Below the pieces are notes generated by a model. That model worked only from the letters and a program-made list of their open reading frames with translations. It ran no database searches and had not been told where the DNA came from. Made by a program: the position numbers and the translations under genes. Source: Phil1 sp963643205 (GTDB taxonomy: Bacteria > Bacillota > Clostridia > Christensenellales > CAG-138). Taken from it: a stretch of 64,000 nucleotides of DNA. The stretch covers positions 1 to 64,000 of the forward strand of contig CAVIJJ010000004.1 in the NCBI GenBank assembly GCA_963643205.1. The letters are read 5' to 3'. Shown here piece after piece: positions 42,847 to 52,034 of the stretch. How positions within the stretch are numbered: position 1 is the stretch's first letter; each line of letters opens with the position of its first letter.

Positions 42847-44189
42847 TGCCTAAGGGAGCGAAAACGGTATTTGTCTGCGGCGAGTGCGGCTACGAAAGCG
42901 GCAAATGGCTCGGCCGCTGCCCGAATTGCGACAGCTGGAACACATTTGTTGAAACCTCGCCCGCGCAGCAGGTTAAAAAAGGAATATCAACCCAGCGCGC
43001 TTTGCCTATGCGAGAGGTGCGCGCGGACGCGGCGAAAAGAATACCCAGCGGCATAGGCGAGCTGGACCGGGTACTTGGCGGCGGAATAGTGGGCGGAAGC
43101 GCGGTGCTTCTCGGCGGAGACCCTGGAATAGGCAAATCAACCCTTCTTATGCAGATGGCGGGTTCGCTTACCGCGCAGGGGAGCGTGCTTTATGTTACCG
43201 GTGAGGAATCGGCGGCGCAGCTTAAGCTTAGGGCGGAGCGCCTTGGCGCGAACGGGGACATGCTGCTGCTTGCCGAAACGGACATAACCGTAATAGAGGC
43301 GGAAATTGAGCGGATAAAGCCCGCGTTTCTTATAATAGACTCCATACAGACAATGTATTGCCCGGATATAGCCTCCGCGCCCGGCAGCGTAAGCCAGGTT
43401 CGCGAGGCGACATCCTTTTTGACGCGCGTTGCCAAAACAACCGGCACGGCCGTATTCATAGTGGGCCACGTTACAAAAGAGGGCGCCATAGCCGGGCCAA
43501 GAGTGCTTGAGCACATGGTGGACACCGTGCTTTCTTTTGAAGGGGATAGGCACGACGCGTTCAGACTTTTGAGAAGCGTAAAGAATCGCTACGGCTCAAC
43601 AAACGAGATAGGCGTTTTTGAAATGGGCGAGCGCGGCATGGAGGAAATCCCCGATCCCTCCGGCATGTTCCTTACGGGAACGGATGCCCCGGGCTGCGCG
43701 GTAACCTGCGCGCTTGAGGGCACAAGGCCGATGCTTGTTGAGGTGCAGTCGCTTATATCAAACACCCCGTTTTCAAACCCGCGGCGCATGAGCGCGGGTC
43801 TTGAATTGAACAGGCTTATACTCCTGCTTGCGGTGCTTGAAAAGAAGGCATATCTTTCGCTTGCCGACAAGGACGTGTATATAAATGTTGTGGGCGGAAT
43901 GAGGCTTGAGGAGCGCTGCTGCGATCTGGCGGTTGCTATGTGCGTGGCGAGCGCATTGCTTGAGGCGCCTATGCCTAAGAATACCGTATGCCTGGGCGAA
44001 ATATCGCTTACCGGAGAGGTGCGCGGCGCGAGCAGAATGGAAAAGCGCGCGGCTGAATGTGCGCGCCTTGGCTACGAGCGGCTTATAATACCAAGGCATG
44101 CCGCATTTAAGGCCCCGGGCGGAATAGAGCTTGTTCGCGTGGGTACGCTTGCCGAGGCCGTAAAGGTGCTTACGCAGGGCAGTAAGTAA
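42846..44189 (+). CDS. radA: DNA repair protein RadA (branch-migration ATPase)
   Basis: The 447-aa protein has an N-terminal C4 zinc finger (Cys11, Cys14, Cys25, Cys28), a RecA-like ATPase with Walker A GGDPGIGKST (90-99), and the RadA-specific KNRYGSTNEIGVFEM. A C-terminal Lon-protease-like domain follows, without catalytic serine, carrying CLGEISLTGEVRG. RadA promotes branch migration in recombination. It overlaps the upstream gene by one base. Confidence 0.97.
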   Translation: MPKGAKTVFVCGECGYESGKWLGRCPNCDSWNTFVETSPAQQVKKGISTQRALPMREVRADAAKRIPSGIGELDRVLGGGIVGGSAVLLGGDPGIGKSTLLMQMAGSLTAQGSVLYVTGEESAAQLKLRAERLGANGDMLLLAETDITVIEAEIERIKPAFLIIDSIQTMYCPDIASAPGSVSQVREATSFLTRVAKTTGTAVFIVGHVTKEGAIAGPRVLEHMVDTVLSFEGDRHDAFRLLRSVKNRYGSTNEIGVFEMGERGMEEIPDPSGMFLTGTDAPGCAVTCALEGTRPMLVEVQSLISNTPFSNPRRMSAGLELNRLILLLAVLEKKAYLSLADKDVYINVVGGMRLEERCCDLAVAMCVASALLEAPMPKNTVCLGEISLTGEVRGASRMEKRAAECARLGYERLIIPRHAAFKAPGGIELVRVGTLAEAVKVLTQGSK

Positions 44190-44233
44190 GAATGAAAACC
44201 CGGGCGCGGCGCGGCTGATATACCGAAAGATAA

Positions 44234-44267
44234 AAAGAGCGAAGGAACATTAAAGCCCTTCGCTCAT
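44234..44267. terminator. Bidirectional terminator
   Basis: Stem GAGCGAAGG (44237-44245) / CCTTCGCTC (44257-44265) between radA and the convergent yhbY. Confidence 0.82.
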
Positions 44268-44270
44268 TCA

Positions 44271-44564
44271 TTATGCTTTTATAAGCTCTATTTTGGGGTT
44301 TTCCTTGCTGCGGCGGTATAGCGTAAGCTTTTTGCCAATGCACTGCACCGGCTCCGCGTGAAGCCTTGCGGCAAGGGTTTCCATTGTGTCCTTGGGGCTT
44401 TCCGGCGCGGTTTCAAGCACGGTTATTTTTATAAGCTCGCGCGCCTCAAGCGCCGCGTCAAGCTGTTCCGTTACCGCGGGGGTAACGCCCGCCTTGCCTA
44501 TTTGATACAGCGGCTGCAGCGTGTTCGCCATGGACCTGAGCTGTGCCCTTTGTTTGCTTGTCAT
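44271..44564 (-). CDS. yhbY: YhbY family RNA-binding protein (CRM domain)
   Basis: The product is 97 aa from the ATG at 44564, which has AAGGAG upstream. It is a single CRS1/YhbY domain with TSKQRAQLRSMANTLQPLYQIGKAGVT, in which the GxxG-like IGKAG loop binds RNA, and the end CIGKKLTLYRRS. Homologues associate with pre-50S ribosomes. It is third in the nth-obg-yhbY operon, a common position downstream of obg. Confidence 0.92.
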   Translation of the reverse strand: MTSKQRAQLRSMANTLQPLYQIGKAGVTPAVTEQLDAALEARELIKITVLETAPESPKDTMETLAARLHAEPVQCIGKKLTLYRRSKENPKIELIKA

Positions 44565-44584
44565 AATATACAATCTCCTTCTAT

Positions 44585-45853
44585 TTATTCAACAAAATCA
44601 AATTCCCATTCGCCCATGCGCACAACGCTTTCCTCGTTCGCGCCGGCGGCACGCAGGGCATCTATAATGCCCTCTTTTATAAGGTACTGCTGGAAGCGGC
44701 GCATAGAGCCCTCGTCGTCGGCATAGGTGGTATCGAGTATATAGTCCACGCTGCCGCCGGAAACCACGAACACGTCCCCGTCCTTTTCTATTGTGAAGCC
44801 GGGCTCGTACTTGTGGCCTATGTTTATTTCCTCCTCCTCAAACTGATATGTTTTGGGAAGGGTCGCAAGCGTTCTTACAAGGCAGTCTATAAGCGCGTCA
44901 AATCCGCTTACGGTTGCGGCGGACACGGGGAATATTTCAACATCCTCGCCGGCGAGTGCCTCCTTCAGCTTTTCAAGGTTTTCCTCGGCGCCGGTAATGT
45001 CCATTTTGTTCGCGGCAACAACCTGCTTAAGTTCGCCTAAGCGGGCGCTGTATTTTGTAAGCTCGTTCTTTATTTTGAAGTAATCATCCGCGGGGTCTCT
45101 GCCCTCGCTGCCGGATACGTCTATAACGTGCACAAGCAAGCGCGTGCGCTCAATATGCCTTAAAAAGTCGTGCCCAAGGCCCGCGCCGTCGGCCGCGCCC
45201 TCTATAAGGCCGGGAATATCGGCAAGCACAAACGTTTTATCGTAGCGCTTAACAACGCCAAGGTTAGGCGTAAGGGTTGTAAAATGGTAGTTGGCTATCT
45301 TTGGCTTGGCGCTTGTTAGCACGGAAAGAATCGTGCTCTTGCCAACATTCGGCAAACCTATAAGGCCAACGTCCGCTATTGTTTTAAGCTCAAGCTCAAC
45401 CTCCCTTTCAAGCGTTTTCTGCCCGGGCTGAGCAAAGCGCGGGGATTGCTTGGCGGGCGTTGCGAAGCGGCTGTTGCCCTTGCCGCCGCGGCCGCCGAAA
45501 AGAACTATTTTCTGCCTGCCGGGCTGGCTTAAATCCGCGGCAATGGCGCCTGTTTCAACGTCCTTCACAAGCGTGCCCACGGGAACCTTTATTATAAGAT
45601 CCTGGCCGTTTTTGCCGCTTGAATGGGACGCGCGGCCCTTTTCTCCGTTTTCGGCGCGGAAAAAGCGCGCGAACTTAAAGTCCAGCAGCGTGTCCATATT
45701 TCCGTCCGCCACAAACACAACGTTTCCGCCGCGGCCGCCGTCGCCTCCGTCCGGACCGCCGCGGGTAACGAATTTTTCCCTATGGAAGCTGGCGCAGCCG
45801 TCTCCGCCGTCTCCCGCCTTTATAACTATTCTTGCTTTATCAACGAACTGCAT
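44585..45853 (-). CDS. obgE: Obg family GTPase
   Basis: The 422-aa protein has the three Obg domains: a Gly-rich Obg fold (1-158, GGPDGGDGGRGG), the G domain with GLPNVGKST (166-174) and LADIPGLIEGA, and the C-terminal OCT domain ending YEPGFTIEKDGDVFVVSG and onward. It is an essential ribosome-assembly and stress-linked GTPase. It overlaps nth by 14 nt. Confidence 0.97.
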   Translation of the reverse strand: MQFVDKARIVIKAGDGGDGCASFHREKFVTRGGPDGGDGGRGGNVVFVADGNMDTLLDFKFARFFRAENGEKGRASHSSGKNGQDLIIKVPVGTLVKDVETGAIAADLSQPGRQKIVLFGGRGGKGNSRFATPAKQSPRFAQPGQKTLEREVELELKTIADVGLIGLPNVGKSTILSVLTSAKPKIANYHFTTLTPNLGVVKRYDKTFVLADIPGLIEGAADGAGLGHDFLRHIERTRLLVHVIDVSGSEGRDPADDYFKIKNELTKYSARLGELKQVVAANKMDITGAEENLEKLKEALAGEDVEIFPVSAATVSGFDALIDCLVRTLATLPKTYQFEEEEINIGHKYEPGFTIEKDGDVFVVSGGSVDYILDTTYADDEGSMRRFQQYLIKEGIIDALRAAGANEESVVRMGEWEFDFVE

Positions 45854-46520
45854 CGTTTTTCTCCGTTTTCTTTTGATTATTTATATATTCCCGACAGTAT
45901 GGCCTTACGGTGCATATATCGCATTTTGGATTGCGCGCGGAGCAGACGCGCCTTCCGTGGAATATTATCCAGTGATGTGCGGCGGACCAATCCTCTTTGG
46001 GAATGTTCCGCATAAGCTGCTTTTCGGTGTTCTCAACGTCTTTCGCCTCGGCCAGGCCTATTCTGTTTGAAACGCGGAACACGTGCGTATCAACCGCTAT
46101 TGCCGGAACGCCGAACGCGTTTGACACAACAACGTTTGCAGTTTTGCGGCCAACGCCGGGCAGCTTTGTAAGCTCGTCGCGATCCTGCGGAACTTGGCCG
46201 GCGAACTGATCAACTATAATTTTGCTTGCGGCGATTATGTGCTTGCCCTTTGTTTTGTAAAATCCGCAGCTTTTTATATACGGCTCAAGCTCTTCTTCGC
46301 TTAGCGCGGCAAAGGCCTCGGGTGTATTGTATTGCCTAAACAGCACGTCGGTTGCCTTATTCACCTGCTTATCGGTGCATTGGGCGCTCAGCATGGTTGC
46401 CACAAGCAGCTCGAACGGAGACGAAAAATTAAGCTCCGGCTTAGCGTCCGGATATGCCTCTTTAAGCGCAAGAAGAGCATTTTGAATGCGCTCGGTTTTA
46501 TCCTTTTTGCTTTCGCGCAT
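45840..46520 (-). CDS. nth: Endonuclease III
   Basis: The product is 226 aa from the ATG at 46520, preferred because AAAGGGG lies just upstream; an ATG at 46538 is also in frame. It contains a helix-hairpin-helix LPGVGRKTANVV with the catalytic Lys, the catalytic Asp in AVDTHVFRVSNR and the [4Fe-4S] ligands C-x6-C-x2-C-x5-C (CSARNPKCDICTVRPYC). It removes oxidised pyrimidines in base-excision repair. First gene of the operon with obg and yhbY. Confidence 0.96.
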   Translation of the reverse strand: MRESKKDKTERIQNALLALKEAYPDAKPELNFSSPFELLVATMLSAQCTDKQVNKATDVLFRQYNTPEAFAALSEEELEPYIKSCGFYKTKGKHIIAASKIIVDQFAGQVPQDRDELTKLPGVGRKTANVVVSNAFGVPAIAVDTHVFRVSNRIGLAEAKDVENTEKQLMRNIPKEDWSAAHHWIIFHGRRVCSARNPKCDICTVRPYCREYINNQKKTEKNDAVR

Positions 46521-46731
46521 ATTTTCGCCCCTTTCCATAATAATACATTATAATTATATACGAACACGGGCGCTTTTTGCAACACGGGCGCCGCTTTAAT
46601 TAAAAGAAGAATTCAATTTCAAGCTTTTTTCACATTAGTTTATATTGTTGTGCCGTGCCCCGGCGCGTATAGTATGGTATAATAAGCGGTACGGATGTAT
46701 CCGCACTAAGCAACCGAAAGGACATTGATAT

Positions 46732-47715
46732 ATGGCAAGAGTCAGCAGCATTGGCGGCCAGGCCGTTATGGAAGGCGTTATGATGAAATCCCCCACGGGA
46801 ATCGCGCTTGCTGTCAGGTGCGCGGACGGCACAATAGCCACCCGCAGCAACAGCTGGAAAACAAAGGCGCAGAAGGGTACGTTTTATGGGCTGCCCATAG
46901 TAAGGGGCGTTGTAACGTTTATAGAATCCCTTTCAACCGGCATGGGCACGCTTACCGAAAGCGCTAAGCTGGCGGGAGAGGATATAGACGAGGAACCGAC
47001 AAAATTTGAAAAATGGCTTAGCGAAAAGCTTGGCAAGTCCGTTGAAAGCATAGTGATAGGGCTTGCGGTAATATTGGCTGTGGCGCTCAGTGTTGGGCTT
47101 TTCTTTCTGCTGCCGCTTGGAATAAGCTCGCTTATATTCGGCAAGGCCGCAAGCGTTGCCGGCGTTTGGAAAAGCCTTACGGAAGGGCTTGTAAGGCTTA
47201 TTGTATTCATTGGCTATATAGCGCTCTGCTCAAGCATAAAGGACGTTAAGCGCACGTTTATGTACCACGGGGCGGAGCATAAAACAATCGCCTGCTACGA
47301 GGCGGAGGAGGAGCTTACCCCCGAAAACGCCGCCAAGCACTCAAGGCTGCACCCCCGCTGCGGAACCAACTATCTGTTCCTTGTTATGGCGGTTTCCATT
47401 CTGTTTTTCGCGGCGATAGGCTGGAACGCAAACTTTCTTGTTCGCCTGGCGCTTCGCATAATATTCCTGCCTGTGGTGGCCGGGCTGTCATACGAGGTTC
47501 TTCGCTTTGCCGCGCGGCACGATAATTGGTTTACCCGCATAATCCGCGCGCCCGGCATGGCCCTGCAGCACCTTACCACAAAGGAGCCCACAAAGGATAT
47601 GCTTGAGGTTGCCATAACCGCATTTAATCTGGCGATGGATCCCAACTGGAAGCCCGATAATGAACCCGAGGAAAAAGAAAAAGCGGAGGAGTGCTCCGCT
47701 CAGTTGTCCGAATAA
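46732..47715 (+). CDS. DUF1385 (YqhQ-type) membrane protein
   Basis: The 327-aa protein opens with the invariant SSIGGQAVMEGVMMKSP (5-21). Four membrane segments follow, between about 105 and 250. The conserved metal-type motif YHGAEHKTIACYE and HPRCGTNYLFLVM mark the family. Function is unknown. In many Firmicutes it precedes prmC-prfA; here it is followed by a convergent gene with which it shares 16 bp. A TATAAT at 46678-46683 may be its -10 box. Confidence 0.92.
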   Translation: MARVSSIGGQAVMEGVMMKSPTGIALAVRCADGTIATRSNSWKTKAQKGTFYGLPIVRGVVTFIESLSTGMGTLTESAKLAGEDIDEEPTKFEKWLSEKLGKSVESIVIGLAVILAVALSVGLFFLLPLGISSLIFGKAASVAGVWKSLTEGLVRLIVFIGYIALCSSIKDVKRTFMYHGAEHKTIACYEAEEELTPENAAKHSRLHPRCGTNYLFLVMAVSILFFAAIGWNANFLVRLALRIIFLPVVAGLSYEVLRFAARHDNWFTRIIRAPGMALQHLTTKEPTKDMLEVAITAFNLAMDPNWKPDNEPEEKEKAEECSAQLSE

Positions 47716-48884
47716 GGATATAAAAGCTTATAAAGCGTAGGCTCAAGTGAAAATTCGTTCATCAGCGCCTTCGCCTCATCAAGAGCTGCCCGCCCGGTGC
47801 CGTCAAGTGCCGGGCGTTTTTTTATGGCGCGTATAAGCAAATTCTTTGGGGTATGGCTAAGGTCAACAAACTCCAGCACCTGCGTTTTATATCCCCGGCT
47901 TTCAAGCAGATTGGCGCGGATGGCGTCCGTCATAAGGGCGGCCATGCGCTCCTTTATTATACCGTAGCGGGTAATGATTTTAAGCGAGTCCGTTGATATC
48001 TGCGCGTTAAGCTCATGCTGGCAGCAGGGCACGGAAAGTATCATTCTCGCTCCCCTGCACACGGCGTTATGCAGGGCGTAGTCGGTTGCCGTGTCGCACG
48101 CGTGCAGCGTAACAACCATGTCCGCCGGGGCATTCGCGTCGTATTCGGCAATGTCACCGCGCTCAAAATTAAGGTTCGCGTAGCCGTAGCGCTTCGCGGC
48201 GGCGTTGCACTTGGCTATAACATCCGCCTTAAGATCAAGCCCGGTCATGCTTACGCTCATGCCCAGTATGTTCACAAGATAGTGATACAGCACAAACGTA
48301 AGGTATGATTTGCCGCAGCCGAAATCGATTATTCTAAGGGGCTTTGTGTCGTTGCGATCAAGGCAGCCGTCTTCATTCAGCGCGTCGCGTACTATTTCAA
48401 GAAAGCGGTTTATCTGCGCGAACTTGTCGCGCATAGGCGCGGCCACACGGCCTTCCTTTGTAAAAACGCCCATGTCGATAAGCGCGGGCAGCGGCTCGGT
48501 TTCGCTTAAAATATATTGCTTTTTTCTGTTGTGCTCCTGCTGCGGCTGCTTGGGTGCCGTGGCGGAAAGGGGCTTTATCATGTATGTTGCCTCGTCATAA
48601 CCCTTGTTTATCATTATTATGTGCTCATTTTTATCCGTGAATGCGTTAATCTGCCTGTATGAGCGGCGCGAAAGCTCATCAAGGAGCGCGCCTTCAAGCT
48701 CATTCGAGGATATATTCTGGTGAAAAGCCTGCTTTTCGCTGTATCTGCTTATGTGGTATCCTTCACCTATAAGCTCAAGCGTGCAGCGGCGGTATTCCGC
48801 GCTTTTTGCGGGCTTTGAAAGTATTATTCTTGCGGGTTTCGCGGCCGCTGCTTTATTCGCGGCGGCCTGTATAGTAAGCTTCAT
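47700..48884 (-). CDS. Class I SAM-dependent methyltransferase (Methyltransf_32 type)
   Basis: The 394-aa protein has an N-terminal region of about 140 residues without a clear signature, and then a Rossmann methyltransferase. Motif I is IIDFGCGKSYLTFVLY; GLDLKADVI and FERGDIAEY follow. The motif IV region VVTLHACDTATDYAL leads to SVPCCQHELN, the Cys-Cys-Gln-His signature of this group. The substrate is unknown; related proteins are suspected nucleic-acid methyltransferases. The 3' end overlaps the convergent DUF1385 gene by 16 bp. Confidence 0.88.
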   Translation of the reverse strand: MKLTIQAAANKAAAAKPARIILSKPAKSAEYRRCTLELIGEGYHISRYSEKQAFHQNISSNELEGALLDELSRRSYRQINAFTDKNEHIIMINKGYDEATYMIKPLSATAPKQPQQEHNRKKQYILSETEPLPALIDMGVFTKEGRVAAPMRDKFAQINRFLEIVRDALNEDGCLDRNDTKPLRIIDFGCGKSYLTFVLYHYLVNILGMSVSMTGLDLKADVIAKCNAAAKRYGYANLNFERGDIAEYDANAPADMVVTLHACDTATDYALHNAVCRGARMILSVPCCQHELNAQISTDSLKIITRYGIIKERMAALMTDAIRANLLESRGYKTQVLEFVDLSHTPKNLLIRAIKKRPALDGTGRAALDEAKALMNEFSLEPTLYKLLYPYSDN

Positions 48885-48997
48885 TGTCTGAAGATTCCCT
48901 TCGCTAAGTTGTCTTTGATAAGAATATAATACAATCGGCCGGCGCGCAATGTCAAATGCGTGAAAAGGGTTATTATTGTGAAAAAACTATACGGCTA

Positions 48998-49026
48998 TTG
49001 CATAAAAAGCGAAGTGGCGTTATCAT
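48998..49026 (+). promoter_or_regulatory. Promoter of the M16C protease gene
   Basis: TTGCAT (48998-49003), 17 nt, TATCAT (49021-49026), about 28 nt before the ATG. Confidence 0.6.
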
Positions 49027-49053
49027 CAAGAAAAAAGAAACCGGAGGATAAGT

Positions 49054-51939
49054 ATGGATATAACCAAGCACGGATTCAGGCTCGTCTCTTCAGAGGAGCT
49101 TAAGGAGATAAAGGGCACGGCCGATATTTATAAGCACGATAAAAGCGGCCTTACCATGGTGCATCTTAACTGCGCGGATACAAACAAGTCCTTTGCGATG
49201 AGCTTTTGCACCCCGCCCGAAAACAGCACCGGCGTGCCGCACATATTGGAGCACAGCGTGCTCGCGGGCAGCGATAAATATCCCGTAAGGGAGCCGTTTG
49301 TGGAGCTTATGAAGGGCTCACTGAATACGTTCCTTAACGCCTTTACTGCGGGCGACTGGACAATGTACCCCGTGGCCAGCCAAAATATGCAGGACTTTTT
49401 GAACCTTGTCGATGTTTATATGGACGCGGTGCTCAACCCCCTTATTCACTCCACGCCGGAAATATTCTGGCAGGAGGGCTGGCACTATGAGATAAATGAC
49501 GATAAGCTCAGCGTAAACGGCGTTGTGTACAACGAAATGAAGGGCGCCATGTCCTCACCCGAGCGGGTTATAGAGCAGGAACTGCAAACCGCCCTGTTTG
49601 ACAATTGCTACGGCGTGAATTCCGGCGGCGACCCCGCGGTTATACCGGAGCTTTCATACGAAGCTTTCTGCAGCTTCCACAAAAAGCTTTATCATCCTTC
49701 CAATGCCCTTATGTTCCTTTACGGTGACATGGATCTGGACAAGGTGCTTGCCCTTGCGGACGGCTACCTTTGCAATTATACCCCCTCAACGCGCGAGCAT
49801 GTGGGCAGCGCGACCAAGCTGACCGCGCCCAAGCTTATCACAAAGCAGTATCCCATAAACGCCGGCGAGGATCCGGAAGGCAAGGCGCTTTATACCCGCG
49901 GCTGGGTGCTTGACCACCGCTGTGCAAGGGAACTTTTCGCCATGGATGTGCTTAAGGATGCCCTGTTTAACGCCGAGGCGGCACCCGTTAAGCGCGCCAT
50001 AATGCAGAGCGGCGTTTGCGGAAACGTTGAGGCCGGCGGGGACGGCAGCATAAAGTACCCCGTATATGAACTTGTTATGAACGACGTTGATGCGGACAGG
50101 TTTGACGAGATTAAGGAAATAGTCGATTCCACCATTAGTGAGATCGCGAAAGTGGGTCCGGACAGGAAGCTGCTTGAAGCTTGCCTGAATCGCTATGAGT
50201 TCGGTCTGCGCGAGGAGCCCGCGTATTATCCCAAGGGAATCGCACTCGGCATGGAGGCCGCATCGAGCTACATTCATGATGACGACCCCATTTCCGGCCT
50301 GCGCTACGAGGATACGCTTAAGTTCCTGCGCGAGCAGCTTGATACGGATTACTATACCGACCTTATAAAGAAATACTTTATTGAGAATACCTGGCAGGCG
50401 GAGGTTCGCCTTGTACCCGAACCCGGCCTTGGCGAGAAGAGGGAAGCCGAGAACGCCGAGAAGATGGCCGCGCTTTACGCCAACCTTACCGATGAGGAGA
50501 AGGCTAAGATAAAGGCCAATCAGGAAAGGCTGAGGAAGCGCCAGTCCACGCCGGACAGCGAGGAAGCGCTTGAGACCATACCTCAGCTTAAGCTTAGCGA
50601 AACCGGAGACGGCCCCAAGCCCATAGAGGCGGAGGAGAGAGATCTTCTGAGCGTGCCCACGTATGCATACGATATGTTTACAGGCGGAATATCATACATT
50701 ACCCTTATGTTTGACGCCGCATGCCTTACCCAAGAGGAAATACCCTACGCGAGCCTTGTCTGCAAGCTTCTTGGCGACATGAGCGCGGGTGAGTACGGCT
50801 TTGAGCAGCTTTCAACCGAACTTATGCTGAATACCGGCTCTATCGGCGCCAAGGTGAACGCGTACCACAGGGCAGGCGAAACGCAGGCGCATCCCTTTGC
50901 GCTGATAAGCATAAAGGCGCTTACATCAAAGCTTCAGGATGCCATGGATGCTATCTGCGCCATGATTACGGATACGCACTTTGATGAACGCGACAGGCTT
51001 AATGAGGCCATAAGCATGCTGGCGGCGGAAAACCGCTCCACGCTTATAGCGGCCGGCAACGTCATTGCCGCGCTGAGGTTGAGTTCATACTTTGATCCCG
51101 CGGCAATGTATTCGGAGCTTGCGGGCGGCCTTAGCTTCTTTGATTTCATTAAAAAGTTTGCCGCGGCGGACGAGGCGGAATTGGGCGAGCATATTGCCAA
51201 GCTTGAAGCCGTGGCCAAAAAGCTGTTTGTCCGCGCGAATCTCAGCGTTATGCTCTCCGGCGAGGAGGAGCAGTATACTGCGGCGAAGAAAGCCATCGGC
51301 AGGCTGATTGACACGCTTGATGAGGGCAAAAAGCAGGACAACCGCCCCGTGTTTGTGAAGAACGCCAAGAATGAGGCCATAATGACCCCGGGCGATGTGC
51401 AGTACTGCGCGGAGGGCTACGACATGGCGGAGCTTGGCTTCAGCTACGACGGAGCGACTGCCGTTATGAAGAACATACTCGCTACCGATTATCTGTGGAA
51501 CAGAATCCGCGTGCTTGGCGGAGCGTACGGCGCGCATCTTAGGGTAAGTCAGAACGGCATCTTTACGCTGTGCAGCTACCGTGACCCGAACCTGGAGAAC
51601 ACATACAAGGTATATGACGGAATGGCCGAATACCTTGAAAAGTTTGACCCAAGCCGCAGGGAAATGGATAAATACGTCCTCGGCACCCTTCAGGAGCTTG
51701 ACGCTCCCAAGGTTGGCCAGGTTGCGCACGATTCGGCGCTGTCGACTTACCTGGGCGGTTACACCAAGGAAAAGCAGAAGCAGATGCGCCGCGATGTAAT
51801 AGCAACCGAGGCTAAGGACATTCGCGCCAAGGCCGCCCTTGTGAAGGCTGTAACCGATAAGCACTTTATCTGCACCGTTGGCAACAGCGAAAAGATAAAG
51901 GCCGCAAAGGATATGTTCAACACCGTAATAGAAGGCTGA
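49054..51939 (+). CDS. Insulinase-family protease, M16C (presequence protease-like)
   Basis: The 961-aa protein is one polypeptide holding both halves of the clamshell, as in PreP and Cym1. The inverted zinc motif is PHILEHSVLAGS (His63, Glu66, His67), and the downstream Glu lies in the region of VVYNEMKGAMSSPE. A charged helical hinge (about 465-520) joins the halves. It has no signal peptide, so it probably degrades peptides inside the cell. GGAGG ribosome site, own promoter and terminator. Confidence 0.94.
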   Translation: MDITKHGFRLVSSEELKEIKGTADIYKHDKSGLTMVHLNCADTNKSFAMSFCTPPENSTGVPHILEHSVLAGSDKYPVREPFVELMKGSLNTFLNAFTAGDWTMYPVASQNMQDFLNLVDVYMDAVLNPLIHSTPEIFWQEGWHYEINDDKLSVNGVVYNEMKGAMSSPERVIEQELQTALFDNCYGVNSGGDPAVIPELSYEAFCSFHKKLYHPSNALMFLYGDMDLDKVLALADGYLCNYTPSTREHVGSATKLTAPKLITKQYPINAGEDPEGKALYTRGWVLDHRCARELFAMDVLKDALFNAEAAPVKRAIMQSGVCGNVEAGGDGSIKYPVYELVMNDVDADRFDEIKEIVDSTISEIAKVGPDRKLLEACLNRYEFGLREEPAYYPKGIALGMEAASSYIHDDDPISGLRYEDTLKFLREQLDTDYYTDLIKKYFIENTWQAEVRLVPEPGLGEKREAENAEKMAALYANLTDEEKAKIKANQERLRKRQSTPDSEEALETIPQLKLSETGDGPKPIEAEERDLLSVPTYAYDMFTGGISYITLMFDAACLTQEEIPYASLVCKLLGDMSAGEYGFEQLSTELMLNTGSIGAKVNAYHRAGETQAHPFALISIKALTSKLQDAMDAICAMITDTHFDERDRLNEAISMLAAENRSTLIAAGNVIAALRLSSYFDPAAMYSELAGGLSFFDFIKKFAAADEAELGEHIAKLEAVAKKLFVRANLSVMLSGEEEQYTAAKKAIGRLIDTLDEGKKQDNRPVFVKNAKNEAIMTPGDVQYCAEGYDMAELGFSYDGATAVMKNILATDYLWNRIRVLGGAYGAHLRVSQNGIFTLCSYRDPNLENTYKVYDGMAEYLEKFDPSRREMDKYVLGTLQELDAPKVGQVAHDSALSTYLGGYTKEKQKQMRRDVIATEAKDIRAKAALVKAVTDKHFICTVGNSEKIKAAKDMFNTVIEG

Positions 51940-51957
51940 AATTACAAATTAAGCTAA

Positions 51958-51990
51958 AACAAAGGAGCGGCGAAAGCCGCTCCTTTAGTT
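51958..51990 (+). terminator. Terminator of the M16C gene
   Basis: Perfect 11-bp stem AAAGGAGCGGC (51961-51971) / GCCGCTCCTTT (51976-51986) with a GAAA tetraloop. Strong in either direction. Confidence 0.88.
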
Positions 51991-51997
51991 TACTTCG

Positions 51998-52022
51998 GGG
52001 GCAGGGAAAATATCTCTGCCCC
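51998..52022 (-). terminator. Second hairpin, for the peptidase operon
   Basis: Stem GGGGCAG (51998-52004) / CTGCCCC (52016-52022) directly after the minus-strand operon end. Its U-run is weak, so it may act together with the stronger neighbouring hairpin. Confidence 0.5.
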
Positions 52023-52034
52023 GATTCATTCGGA

